Assembly (NCBI GenBank): GCA_947179155.2
Contig: OX359266.1
Coordinates: 44,200,039-44,264,038 of the forward strand
From: Hedera helix
Taxonomy: Eukaryota > Streptophyta > Magnoliopsida > Apiales > Araliaceae
Direction of reading: 5' to 3'
Length of the DNA: 64,000 bases
In this document: piece after piece, positions 46,498-58,377 of the stretch
Layout of the letters: the number at the start of each line of letters is the position of its first letter
How positions within the stretch are numbered: the stretch's first letter is position 1
Notes under the pieces: generated by a model
Told to the model about the DNA's origin: nothing
The model's input: the letters and a program-made list of their open reading frames with translations, nothing else
Database searches by the model: none
Position numbers and translations under genes: made by a program

Positions 46498-49400
46498 TGT
46501 GACGCCCCCAAATCTAGGCCCACACAGCCCAAACTTGAGTCGTCAAAAGACTACAACAAAATTATTACAATGAAATACAACGTACAACAATACAGTGGAT
46601 AATACAACACAACTAAGTCTTCATTATTATTGCCACACTATTTTATAACACGTGAAGACTATGATAGCTATCCCCGCACTCTCACTCCATTCCCCGGCTA
46701 GACCCCGTTACGTTCTCATCTCCTGTTGAAAAACAATGGAACGAAAAGAAAGGGTGAGCTCAAATAGCCCAGTAAGAAATATCATGACTAAGATAATGAC
46801 GAATAATTTATCATTAGCCTTCAACAGTTGAGTTCTTGATAGAATACAATAGACTACAAGGTTTATATCAAAAACTGCAGTTAAATTCTTAAACAACGTT
46901 CAGATCAATAATAGCAGCGGAATGAGTAATCTATTAGAAGAATAATGCAGACTATAATGTCCACTCAGTTCTCTTTTTAGGAAAAACATCATCAACTTTT
47001 ATCATCTGAAATACCATTAGTCAAGATAATACAACTTCACAGTTCCTGGTCATAATCATGCAGATCAACAGTTCGTCTTTGCACTACGGGCCAAAGACAT
47101 TCAATATAACACCAACGGTCATGATTATACCAGATTCAGCCTTTGGTCATAATCATACCAACCAACAGTTCATCTTTGCACTACGGGCCAAAGAGAACAT
47201 TCACCACGTGTCATAAAAGACACCGAACAGATGTATCGCCTTTAACCTAGTATATCGCCTTTAACCTATCATCTGTTCAACAAATATATCACATCTGTGC
47301 CCCCGGCCACAGATATTCACAACAGCTTGATTTTTGGATGATTAGAATGATATAAATGATGAACAGAAGAAATAGGATAAACAATAAGTATCGGAAGTTT
47401 ACTTTGTGCAGATTCAAATAATGTCCAAATTGCCAACATGATGTGGAGTGAAATTTAAAAATGATATTCAAGATCCACAGTTCAGAATAACGGTTACAAT
47501 TCAATAGAAATGTTCAGAAAATAGGAAGGTTCAGTTGAACTAATGAAATTCAACTATTATGGAACATATAATATTTTCAGGAATTATAGAAGCAATAGTT
47601 CCATAATAAGTTTCGATTTAGGTGTATGGAAGAAAATAATATCCCTTACCGTAGCAGGTTTGATTAACAAAAGGTGAAGGGAATTAATATCCCTTACCAT
47701 AGTAAGTTTGAATAATGGAAGATGAAAAAGATGGTATCCCTTATGAGTATAAAGGAAAATGATATCACTTACGAATATGGAATAAAAGTGTCATGTGATA
47801 ATTCGTGTAGACAAATTATTTCCACACGAGACAAATAAAAAGGGTTATTCACCAACAGGCGATAATCCGCACCGTAAGGTTATTCCCATCAATTTGAATA
47901 CGAATAGTTATTTACCAAACAGGCGTAATCCGCACCGTAAGGTTATTCCCACAATTTAATAGAATTTGAACACGAAGAGTTATTCACCAAACATGCGATA
48001 ATCCGCACCGTAAGGTTATTCTCAAAGATTAATAAGGAATGAATACAAAAGGTTATTCACCAACAGGCGGTAAACCGCGCCGTAAGGTTATTCCCACAAT
48101 TTAATACATGGAAATAAATGGCACAAGAAAGAAACGATATTATTTTCGAGAATCAAAGAATGATAATCCCTTCAAGTAAGAAAGAAAATAATATCCATTT
48201 ATGATGATGAAAAGAGTGATACCCCTTACCGTAGTAAGTTTAAATAATAGAAAATGAAAGAATATGATATTCCTTACCACAGTAAATTTAAGAGTTTGAA
48301 ATGAATGGTATTCCTTACCTTAACACGTGACTGGATATTGATTTAAATGAGGTTGATCAACCTATATTTTTATAATAAAATTAGTAATTACCACATATAA
48401 ATTTCAAAGTGTATGATAACTCGTATAATATGAATTATCAAAATTATATATATTTAACGTAATTTTTGTAGTATAATATAACTACTTTAAAATAGTTTTT
48501 AAAATAATATTCTAAAATAAATCTTCCAAAGAAAGCTTTTAAAAATGAATCTTCTCAAAGAAGAGTCTTCTAAAGGAAGATTTGTGGATACCGTGAAATA
48601 TAGGAATTTATGAAATTACTACTCTTTAATAAAAGACTTACTTGAAAATTTTCTGCACTCCTTTTGGCTTTCAAACTCTCAAAATAACCTCACTATTCTC
48701 AGAGAAAACTCATAAAATTCTTATAGAAAAATTTTATGTTTTAGGTGTGATTTTTCTATTCAGCTGAACAAGCTATTTATAGGAGAAAAATGGTACTATG
48801 CGCGGTTGTTGGCAGCACGCCAATGTTGAAATCGGCAGAAGAGGCTGCGCAGCCTCTGCGCAGACGAATTCAACGAATTCAAATTTGGCACAGTAACTTG
48901 CACAGTAACTTGCATAGTAACTTCTGAATATAATAATATTTTTCTAATAAAACAAATAACTTTATATATTATATTGTCTAATAAAACAAACAACTTTATG
49001 AATATATTATAATAATCAAATTACCAAATAATACTACCATAGTAATAATTCATAATAATGCAACAACTACTATGCCAATTATTAGGTTCAATAATTTTTA
49101 ACTACAGTGCATCAACAATTATTGATTCAATGATATGAAATACAGTGTAATGATAATTATTAAATCAATAATGCAAAATACTGTGTAACAACAATTATTG
49201 AATTGATAACATAAAATATTATGCAGCGATAATTATTGATGAAATGATGTGCAATAGTTACGGTGTCAATTATCAGATCAATAATATAAGACACTGCGCA
49301 ATACCGTGTGCTACTGTAGAGTACCGTGTGCTACAGAAAATACCATAAACTACCGTATGCTACTATTCTTTTATCACCGGTATTTTAACAGTTAACACCG

Positions 49401-49704
49401 TTGACTATTTTTATTTAAAAAAGTTACTTCTGTCGTTTTCTATATCCGACAAATATTCCGTTGTGGGTTCCACCAATAATTAGTTATTTCGGCGCCGTCG
49501 TACGACACGAATATTATATTGCGCCGTCGTACGGGCAAAACGAATATTTCCCGACAAAACGAATATTGTCCAATAAGGTATAATTTGCACGGAACATCCT
49601 TAACTTTTAACTTTGCCAATTTAACCACTTACTGTTTTATGAAGAAAAAAAATATATATATGAAAAAATTAAATTTTATATTTCAGAAAATTCGGGGTCT
49701 TACA
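46498..49704 (-). repeat. 3' LTR (3207 bp) of the defective element
   Basis: Plus-strand ends TGTGACGCC and GGTCTTACA. It differs from the 53232-56438 copy by eye near 47364, 47996 and 48496. It carries the tandem array at 47838-48101, a TATA box on the minus strand at 48773-48782 and the diverged U3 array at about 49070-49300. A GC-rich inverted repeat, AGGCTGCGCAGCCT, lies near 48841. Confidence 0.93.
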
Positions 49705-51769
49705 ACCTCCCCTCCTTATGAAATTTCGTCCCCGAAATTGACGTACCTGGCATTTCGAAGAGGTAAGGATACTTAGATTTCATCTCAGATTCTAGCTCCC
49801 AGGTCATTTCCTCAGTATCTTGATTCCTCCATAAAACCTTAACTTGAGGTATAACCTTTGAGCGTAAGATCTGCTCCTTCTTATCTAAGATTTTGACAGG
49901 TACCTCCTCGTACGTTAAATCTTCTGCTATAACGTCCGGTTCTAACTCAATAACGTGGTTTGGGTCCTTCACATATTTACGTAACATAGATATGTGAAAA
50001 ACGTTATGGATGCGAGACATACTTGGTGGTAAGGCTAGTCTGTAGGCTACAGTTCCTACTCGATCGAGAATTTCAAATGGGCCAACAAATCGAGGGTTGA
50101 GCTTTCCTCTCTTTCCGAATCTCGTAACCCCTTTCCATGGAGAAACACGTAAGAATACATGATCTCCGACGTTGAAACTTTCGTCTCTCCGATGAAGATC
50201 AGCATAACTCTTTTGTCGTTCTTGTGCGGTCTGTATTCGTTGTCGGATCATTTGGATCTTTTCTGTTGTCAAGCGTACCAACTCGGGTCCCAACAGTTTT
50301 GCTTCTCCTACCTCATTCCAACATACTGGAGAGCGACACTTGCGTCCATATAAAGCCTCGAATGGAGCCATACCTATACTTGCTTGGTAACTGTTGTTGT
50401 AGGAAAATTCCACCAATGGCAAGTACTTATCCCAACTTCCTTTGAAATCTAGTACGCAAAGTCTTAAAAGATCTTCGAGGGTCTGAATCGTCCTTTCCGA
50501 TTGTCCGTCCGTTTGAGGATGATATGCAGAACTGAATCGTAGCTCAGTGCCCATAGCTTTTTGTAGACTGATCCAAAAGCGTGAAGTGAATCTAGGATCT
50601 CGATCAGAAACTATGGAAACTGGCATGCCATGCAATCTCACGATCTCATTTATGTACATACCGGCAAGACGTTCAAGTGAAAAGTTTTCTCGTATAGGCA
50701 AGAAATGAGCGGATTTGGTCAATCTATCTACGATGACCCAAATTGCATCTAAGCCTTGAGAAACTTTGGGAAGACCCGTCACGAAATCCATATTGATGTG
50801 TTCCCACTTCCATTCGGGAACCTCAAGTGGTTGTAATGGACCCTTAGGTACTTGATACTCTGCATTGACACGTTGACAAGTTAGGCACCTTGAGATAAAC
50901 TCTGCAATCTCCCTTTTCATATTGTTCCACCAAAATGTATGTCGAAGATCTCGATACATCTTGGTACCTCCTGGGTGGATTGCAAACGGCGTGTTGTGTG
51001 CCTCCATCATGATTTTATGCTTTAATTCAGGATCGTTAGGAACACAGAGTCGAGAGTTAACTCGAAGTATTCCTTTCTCGTCAATTCTTGCTTCGGGAAT
51101 GACACCTTCTTGTACTTTCTTCATCATGTTCATCAGTTCCGGATCGGTAGTTTGCGCAGCTTTAATTTTATCGATTAAAGCCGGTTCTACTCGCACGTGA
51201 GCAATCTTCGAGTGGGTCCCTGGTGTCTTTAGCTCCATCTCCATCTTTTGCAAGTCGTACAAAATACGCTTTTGTGTTGTCAGCAGTGCACTTGTACTCG
51301 CATAAGATTTTCTGCTCAAAGCGTCAGCTACAACGTTCGCCTTTCCCGGGTGATACTGGATTGTGTGATCATAATCCTTCAACAGCTCAAGCCAACGTCG
51401 TTGTCGCATGTTGAGTTCCTTCTGGGTGAAGAAATACTTGAGACTTTTATGATCCGTATAGATATCCACTTTCTCTCCGTACAAGTAGTGTCTCCAGATC
51501 TTCAATGCGAAAACGACTGCTGCCAACTCTAGATCATGAGTAGGATAATTTTTCTCATAATCTTTGAGTTGTCGAGAGGCATAAGCTATAACATTTCCAT
51601 GTTGCATAAGGACACAACCTAGACCTTTGCCTGAAGCATCGCTATATATGACGAATTCTCCTGATCCTGATGGAATGGTCAGAACAGGAGCTGAAACAAG
51701 TCTCCTCTTGAGTTCTTGAAAACTCTTCTCGCATTCCTCGCTCGAATGATACCGATATCTAATAATCAA
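49700..51769 (-). pseudogene. pol: Pol remnant: RNase H, integrase and chromodomain (689 codons)
   Basis: The frame is open from 51769 to a stop at 49700-49702. It retains the RT thumb edge (ECEKSFQELKRRL), RNase H with YSDAS at 42-46, the integrase zinc finger (HNTPFAIHPGGTKMYRDLR...CLTCQRV), the integrase core (MDFVTGLP, SDRDPRF, GQSERTIQTLEDLL) and a chromodomain (VKVLWRNQDTEEMTWELESEM). The catalytic RT core that should precede it is gone, so no normal start exists and the listed first codon is arbitrary. The stop codon spans the first bases of the LTR. The integrase itself looks uninterrupted. Confidence 0.88.
49705..49717 (-). other. Polypurine tract of the defective element
   Basis: AAGGAGGGGAGGT on the minus strand, abutting the 3' LTR. 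It is intact despite the broken interior. Confidence 0.85.
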
Positions 51770-52589
51770 ACTTTCATCTCTTGGCGTTCTATGGGAGCCA
51801 TTTGGTATTGAGCTTTGGAAAAGGGTTTAGTATCGGGTTCAAGATCGATACAAAATTCAATTTCTCGGTTTAGGGATAAGCCAGGAAGTTCCTCAGAAAA
51901 AACGTCAGGAACTCATTAACAATAGGAATATCATTCAAGTTTGACGTGTTTTTGTTCAAATCAATGACATGGGCTAAAAAGGCTTAACATCCGTTTTTCA
52001 ATAAACGAATGACTTTATGGCTAGAAATAATAGTTATAGATTTCAATGGTTTAGTTGCTTGAATTTGCATGACAGGTTGATTAGGAATATGAAAACTAAT
52101 AATCTTATGAAAACAATCAATTTTAGCATGATGGGTAGTCAACCAATCAATTCCTAAAATCACATCAAATTCATGCATCTCCAAAGAAATAAGGTCAACA
52201 GGTAATGTGAGGTTGTTGATTTAAACTAGGCAAGATTTATAGAGAGTAAATGTAATAGGTATTTCTCCCAATGAGATTTCAACTGATAAGACAAGATTTA
52301 AGTTTTCAATAGGCAAATTTAAACGTTGAGTACATATAGGTGAGATAAAAGAGTGGATAGAGCCAATATCTAACATGGCATAGACTTCTCGAGAATTGAT
52401 GAATAGCTTACCGGTCATCACCCCATTCGATTTCTTGATCATCAAGGCTGTCATCATCAAATCGAGTCCCATATACTTCATCCGGATCTTCACGTATTTC
52501 AACCATGGGGATACCACGAAATAGTTCTCTAACGAACTGTTTCTCAGATTCTTCAACTTCATCAGTAGTAGCGTACCAATGATTTCCAT
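51770..52589 (-). pseudogene. pol: Broken protease and RT N-terminal remnant
   Basis: Protease fragments lie in shifted frames. One (52221-52589) has GKLFINSREVYAMLDIGSIHSFIS, where the catalytic D-T/S-G triad reads D-I-G. The next (51984-52184) has FDVILGIDWLTTHHAKIDC. Then GLSLNREIEFCIDLEPDT and KAQYQMAPIERQEMK mark the start of RT near 51800-51900. This runs out of frame straight into the RNase H side, so about 200 RT residues are deleted. Confidence 0.8.
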
Positions 52590-53031
52590 TAAAATAGTAT
52601 CTTCGATAGACTACAGTTTCCACGATAGTGACTAACTTAACCTGAATTCCTCTAAATTGTAACGCCCAAAAGTATAGATACATCATTTTTAAATAATCTT
52701 GAAAATCATAGCTCGAACACCATAAATCCCAAAGACTTATATGAAACGTCCATATATTATGATCCTTTGTTATCGAGCATAACCAGGTGATGATATGTTT
52801 CCAACTGTCGAGCAAATTAAAGGCAACAATTTCCGCAAGTTCCGGATATCCTTTAAAGAACGAATTTGGAAGAACGACGGTAGAACTTTCACCTTCTTCT
52901 TCTTTAGATCGGATACAAATAATTTTTGCTTTAGGCAAATTATTCAACTCTGAGTTTGTAGAAGAATTATTTGTGGCCTCTACATTCACTTCGGGTACTC
53001 CGTGGTTAACCTCCTGATTTTCAGATGCCAT
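52408..53031 (-). pseudogene. gag: Gag remnant fused to unrelated sequence
   Basis: The first ~27 residues (MASENQEVNHGVPEVNVEAT) match the left-edge gag start. From about 52950 leftward the similarity ends. The frame continues as a 180-residue acidic stretch (RSKEEEGESS near the join, FDDDSLDDQEIEWGDDR at the end) that has no capsid or zinc-knuckle motifs. I do not recognise it. A TGTAACGCCC phrase near 52657, like a gypsy LTR end, suggests part came from another element. Confidence 0.65.
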
Positions 53032-53217
53032 ACTTAACTGTGGTCACAAAATAAATGTTAGTTCAAATAAACTGACTCATCACTTCATGTCCCTATATTT
53101 AAATCAACTCATTAGATAATAAAATCTAATTTAGGTAGGACACACTAGTGACTGATTCTATTCGTCTCTCCCCTCCTAGTTCTAACCCCAGATCTCCATT
53201 AAAGACCATATCCCTAA

Positions 53218-53229
53218 GCTCTGATGCCA
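53218..53229 (-). other. Primer binding site of the defective element, one mismatch
   Basis: Minus strand TGGCATCAGAGC, one base different from the tRNA-Met complement seen at 1004-1015 and 17042-17053. It is 2 nt from the LTR at 53232. Confidence 0.85.
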
Positions 53230-53231
53230 AC

Positions 53232-56200
53232 TGTGACGCCCCCAAATCTAGGCCCACACAGCCCAAACTTGAGTCGTCAAAAGACTACAACAAAATTATT
53301 ACAATGAAATACAACGTACAACAATACAGTGGATAATACAACACAACTAAGTCTTCATTATTATTGCCACACTATTTTATAACACGTGAAGACTATGATA
53401 GCTATCCCCGCACTCTCACTCCATTCCCCGGCTAGACCCCGTTACGTTCTCATCTCCTGTTGAAAAACAATGGAACGAAAAGAAAGGGTGAGCTCAAATA
53501 GCCCAGTAAGAAATATCATGACTAAGATAATGACGAATAATTTATCATTAGCCTTCAACAGTTGAGTTCTTGATAGAATACAATAGACTACAAGGTTTAT
53601 ATCAAAAACTGCAGTTAAATTCTTAAACAACGTTCAGATCAATAATAGCAGCGGAATGAGTAATCTATTAGAAGAATAATGCAGACTATAATGTCCACTC
53701 AGTTCTCTTTTTAGGAAAAACATCATCAACTTTTATCATCTGAAATACCATTAGTCAAGATAATACAACTTCACAGTTCCTGGTCATAATCATGCAGATC
53801 AACAGTTCGTCTTTGCACTACGGGCCAAAGACATTCAATATAACACCAACGGTCATGATTATACCAGATTCAGCCTTTGGTCATAATCATACCAACCAAC
53901 AGTTCATCTTTGCACTACGGGCCAAAGAGAACATTCACCACGTGTCATAAAAGACACCGAACAGATGTATCGCCTTTAACCTAGTATATCGCCTTTAACC
54001 TATCATCTGTTCAACAAATATATCACATCTGTGCCCCCGGCCACAGATATTCACAACAGCTTGATTTTTGGATGATTAGAATGATATAAATGATTAACAG
54101 AAGAAATAGGATAAACAATAAGTATCGGAAGTTTACTTTGTGCAGATTCAAATAATGTCCAAATTGCCAACATGATGTGGAGTGAAATTTAAAAATGATA
54201 TTCAAGATCCACAGTTCAGAATAACGGTTACAATTCAATAGAAATGTTCAGAAAATAGGAAGGTTCAGTTGAACTAATGAAATTCAACTATTATGGAACA
54301 TATAATATTTTCAGGAATTATAGAAGCAATAGTTCCATAATAAGTTTCGATTTAGGTGTATGGAAGAAAATAATATCCCTTACCGTAGCAGGTTTGATTA
54401 ACAAAAGGTGAAGGGAATTAATATCCCTTACCATAGTAAGTTTGAATAATGGAAGATGAAAAAGATGGTATCCCTTATGAGTATAAAGGAAAATGATATC
54501 ACTTACGAATATGGAATAAAAGTGTCATGTGATAATTCGTGTAGACAAATTATTTCCACACGAGACAAATAAAAAGGGTTATTCACCAACAGGCGATAAT
54601 CCGCACCGTAAGGTTATTCCCATCAATTTGAATACGAATAGTTATTTACCAAACAGGCGTAATCCGCACCGTAAGGTTATTCCCACAATTTAATAGAATT
54701 TGAACACGAAGAGTTATTCACCAAACAGGCGATAATCCGCACCGTAAGGTTATTCTCAAAGATTAATAAGGAATGAATACAAAAGGTTATTCACCAACAG
54801 GCGGTAAACCGCGCCGTAAGGTTATTCCCACAATTTAATACATGGAAATAAATGGCACAAGAAAGAAACGATATTATTTTCGAGAATCAAAGAATGATAA
54901 TCCCTTCAAGTAAGAAAGAAAATAATATCCATTTATGATGATGAAAAGAGTGATACCCCTTACCGTAGTAAGTTTAAATAATAGAAAATGAAAGAATATG
55001 ATATTCCTTACCACAGTAAATTTAAGAGTTTGAAATGAATGGTATTCCTTACCTTAACACGTGACTGGATATTGATTTAAATGAGGTTGATCAACCTATA
55101 TTTTTATAATAAAATTAGTAATTACCACATATAAATTTCAAAGTGTATGATAACTCGTATAATATGAATTATCAAAATTATATATATTTAACGTAATTTT
55201 TGTAGTATAATATAACTACTTTAAAATAATTTTTAAAATAATATTCTAAAATAAATCTTCCAAAGAAAGCTTTTAAAAATGAATCTTCTCAAAGAAGAGT
55301 CTTCTAAAGGAAGATTTGTGGATACCGTGAAATATAGGAATTTATGAAATTACTACTCTTTAATAAAAGACTTACTTGAAAATTTTCTGCACTCCTTTTG
55401 GCTTTCAAACTCTCAAAATAACCTCACTATTCTCAGAGAAAACTCATAAAATTCTTATAGAAAAATTTTATGTTTTAGGTGTGATTTTTCTATTCAGCTG
55501 AACAAGCTATTTATAGGAGAAAAATGGTACTATGCGCGGTTGTTGGCAGCACGCCAATGTTGAAATCGGCAGAAGAGGCTGCGCAGCCTCTGCGCAGACG
55601 AATTCAACGAATTCAAATTTGGCACAGTAACTTGCACAGTAACTTGCATAGTAACTTCTGAATATAATAATATTTTTCTAATAAAACAAATAACTTTATA
55701 TATTATATTGTCTAATAAAACAAACAACTTTATGAATATATTATAATAATCAAATTACCAAATAATACTACCATAGTAATAATTCATAATAATGCAACAA
55801 CTACTATGCCAATTATTAGGTTCAATAATTTTTAACTACAGTGCATCAACAATTATTGATTCAATGATATGAAATACAGTGTAATGATAATTATTAAATC
55901 AATAATGCAAAATACTGTGTAACAACAATTATTGAATTGATAACATAAAATATTATGCAGCGATAATTATTGATGAAATGATGTGCAATAGTTACGGTGT
56001 CAATTATCAGATCAATAATATAAGACACTGCGCAATACCGTGTGCTACTGTAGAGTACCGTGTGCTACAGAAAATACCATAAACTACCGTATGCTACTAT
56101 TCTTTTATCACCGGTATTTTAACAGTTAACACCGTTGACTATTTTTATTTAAAAAAGTTACTTCTGTCGTTTTCTATATCCGACAAATATTCCGTTGTGG

Positions 56201-56438
56201 GTTCCACCAATAATTAGTTATTTCGGCGCCGTCGTACGACACGAATATTATATTGCGCCGTCGTACGGGCAAAACGAATATTTCCCGACAAAACGAATAT
56301 TGTCCAATAAGGTATAATTTGCACGGAACATCCTTAACTTTTAACTTTGCCAATTTAACCACTTACTGTTTTATGAAGAAAAAAAATATATATATGAAAA
56401 AATTAAATTTTATATTTCAGAAAATTCGGGGTCTTACA
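53232..56438 (-). repeat. 5' LTR (3207 bp) of the defective element
   Basis: Same length and ends as 46498-49704 at a constant offset of 6734 bp. TATA box on the minus strand at 55507-55516, tandem array at 54572-54835. Confidence 0.93.
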
Positions 56439-56443
56439 CCTAT

Positions 56444-57696
56444 ACTTTAGAATCGATAAAGTATTGTTTTTTCTGTTAAGAAAAATAATTAAGTGTTTTT
56501 AGAAGATTATGCATTAGATCGTTAGTATATTTTGATCTTAAAATTTTAACCCTAGTCAATTAACTAGGGACTATACAGCATTAGGGAAAAAGTGTTATTA
56601 ATTAATACTCTTTTGAGATATTATATCATCCTATAATTAATTTACATTACAAATATCAATATAATATGTAATGGTTGTAAAATAGAAACCTCATGTTCTC
56701 TCCCAATTAAACTCCAATATTTTTAAACTTCTTCTATCAATACAAAAAATAATATAAAACATATTTAAATCTAATAATATTTTTATTCATTGTAACATAT
56801 ATTGTTACAGATAAAGTGCATATTATGTACTGTATTAAAATGTGATATTTATCTTTCATCAATTTTTTATTAAATTCAAAACGATAATCATACATCTTTA
56901 GTGAATAAAAAAGCATATTAAAACAGCCCTTTAACATACACGGAAATTAAACTAGTAATACCAAGACTAATTAGTTGATCACCCTGTCAAAGGCAACGTA
57001 GATAATGGTAGAAACTTGACTTTGTGTTATCATATTCTTCTTTTGACGGTAATGGGCCCGATCATAGCTCACATTCATCCCCCCTTCCCATCCCATCCCA
57101 TTTCTCACTCCAATCCGATCAAATCTAAACATCTCTTTTGAAATTTAATTTGAAAAGGTGTTTAGTAAATGGTTAAATAAAGGAATTATATATATACTTA
57201 TATTTTAAGTATTAATATTGTTTTTTACGTACTCCCTCCCTCCCAACATCCTTTCTCCAATAAAAAAATAGTAAATAAACTTAATTTATTACAAATTTTA
57301 TTTAATCTAATTTATAGACACACCGGAAACATAATTTTCCACATGCTAGAACTGAAACATGAAAAGAAGAGAAAGCATTCGAATCATAAGGCATCCACGG
57401 CACACTTGTAAACATGGACCAACAAACCTTTTTCATGTCGAGCTTTTTCACCTAGTTCTGGTCCTTCTGGAGCGTAACTACGGATTAAAAAACATCCATA
57501 TCTAATTGCTGCCCAATGTGGAAACAAAATGAAAAAACAATCCACAGATAGAAAGAAATCCAACAACATAATAAATAGCTAATGATGGCTTAAATTGGGA
57601 AGGAGTGCTGCAAACCATATTTACACAGAGTATTCTTATATTGTTCAATGGTTTCCTTTCCAAAAGTCAGTTACCTAACTCATCACCCCCTTCCCA
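56444..57696. other. AT-rich intergenic DNA and 3' flank of gene E
   Basis: No gene recognised. A CTCCCTCCCTCCC phrase near 57234 could be a MITE end but no partner was found. 57580-57696 is the probable 3' UTR of gene E. Confidence 0.55.
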
Positions 57697-58377
57697 CTAT
57701 GTCCTTCTCACAAACATGTAATTATCCTCTCCCGTATTCTTGTTGGAGGAAGAAGACCTAACTGGAGGCATAAATGAGGATACACCCTCCATTCCAAACC
57801 TACCACCAGTGACCTCCATCATTGGAGCTACTCTAGAGCTTTGAAGCCTCTCAATAAAAGGATTATGAATATTAGTGTTATTGTTGTTCATTGAAAGCAT
57901 GTATTGCTGCTGTTGAAACTGTTGTTGTTGCTGTTGCCGAAGCTGTAGAATATTGAACCCTGCCCTAGGAACCATGACTGCATCATTAGGGTTAACAATT
58001 TGGTGACTGGTCCCGAGCCCCAAGTTGAAGCTTGTTCCACTGGGGTATAGGCTATTGCTTGACCCTGACGGAAATGGACCCGCTGGACCTCCAGTGAATT
58101 GTTGAACCATGGCTCGAAAGTTGGCGGTGTCTGTATTGAGTAAGGTGGTTGGGGTACGCCTAGAAGCCCTAGACCTCCTCCGGATGGGTTTCGCTACACG
58201 ACCTTCCGGGCTCAGGCTACTGCTAGTGGAAGTGGTAATATGGGTGGTGACCGTGGTAGCATCCGAGGCTTGATTGCTGGTGAACAAGGCGGCCGGCTTC
58301 GTCTGGGCTTGTCCAGAAAGGTTTTGTTGGTAAAATTTTGCCCAGCCACTGCTGGGACTTGACATGGTTTCACTCAT
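57697..58377 (-). CDS. Gene E: VQ-motif protein (VQ22/JAV1-like), intronless, 226 aa
   Basis: The VQ motif FRAMVQQFTG lies at residues 87-96, the form FxxxVQxxTG that binds the C-terminal WRKY domain of WRKY transcription factors. It is preceded by a basic stretch RRRSRASRRTPTTLLNTDT (66-84), probably a nuclear localisation signal, and by SLSPEGRV (54-61), all as in the Arabidopsis VQ22/JAV1 subgroup, which restrains jasmonate-linked defence. The C-terminal half is low complexity, with a Q-rich run (about 143-155) and an Asn run. There is one exon, as usual for VQ genes. The start at 58377 is the first ATG; M5 is an alternative. Subgroup assignment is by motif resemblance only. Confidence 0.9.
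   Translation of the reverse strand: MSETMSSPSSGWAKFYQQNLSGQAQTKPAALFTSNQASDATTVTTHITTSTSSSLSPEGRVAKPIRRRSRASRRTPTTLLNTDTANFRAMVQQFTGGPAGPFPSGSSNSLYPSGTSFNLGLGTSHQIVNPNDAVMVPRAGFNILQLRQQQQQQFQQQQYMLSMNNNNTNIHNPFIERLQSSRVAPMMEVTGGRFGMEGVSSFMPPVRSSSSNKNTGEDNYMFVRRT

Larger units (their letters stand above)
46498..56438 (-). mobile_element. Defective chimeric Ty3/gypsy element, 9.9 kb, minus strand, very young
   Basis: It is flanked by exact CCTAT duplications (46493-46497 and 56439-56443). Reading right to left: 5' LTR (53232-56438), primer site, gag remnant, out-of-frame protease, a few residues of RT, then RNase H-integrase-chromodomain, polypurine tract and 3' LTR (46498-49704). Most of gag and nearly all of RT are missing, and the protease is altered. 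Yet the two 3207-bp LTRs show only about three differences by eye. It therefore cannot have made its own proteins and was probably mobilised by a relative, for example the family represented at 1-3933. Confidence 0.93.

Noticed and set aside
46708..46896. Minus-strand 62-codon frame, repeated at 53442-53630
   Set aside because: Within both LTRs of the defective element; no known domain and absent as a frame in the left-edge LTR.
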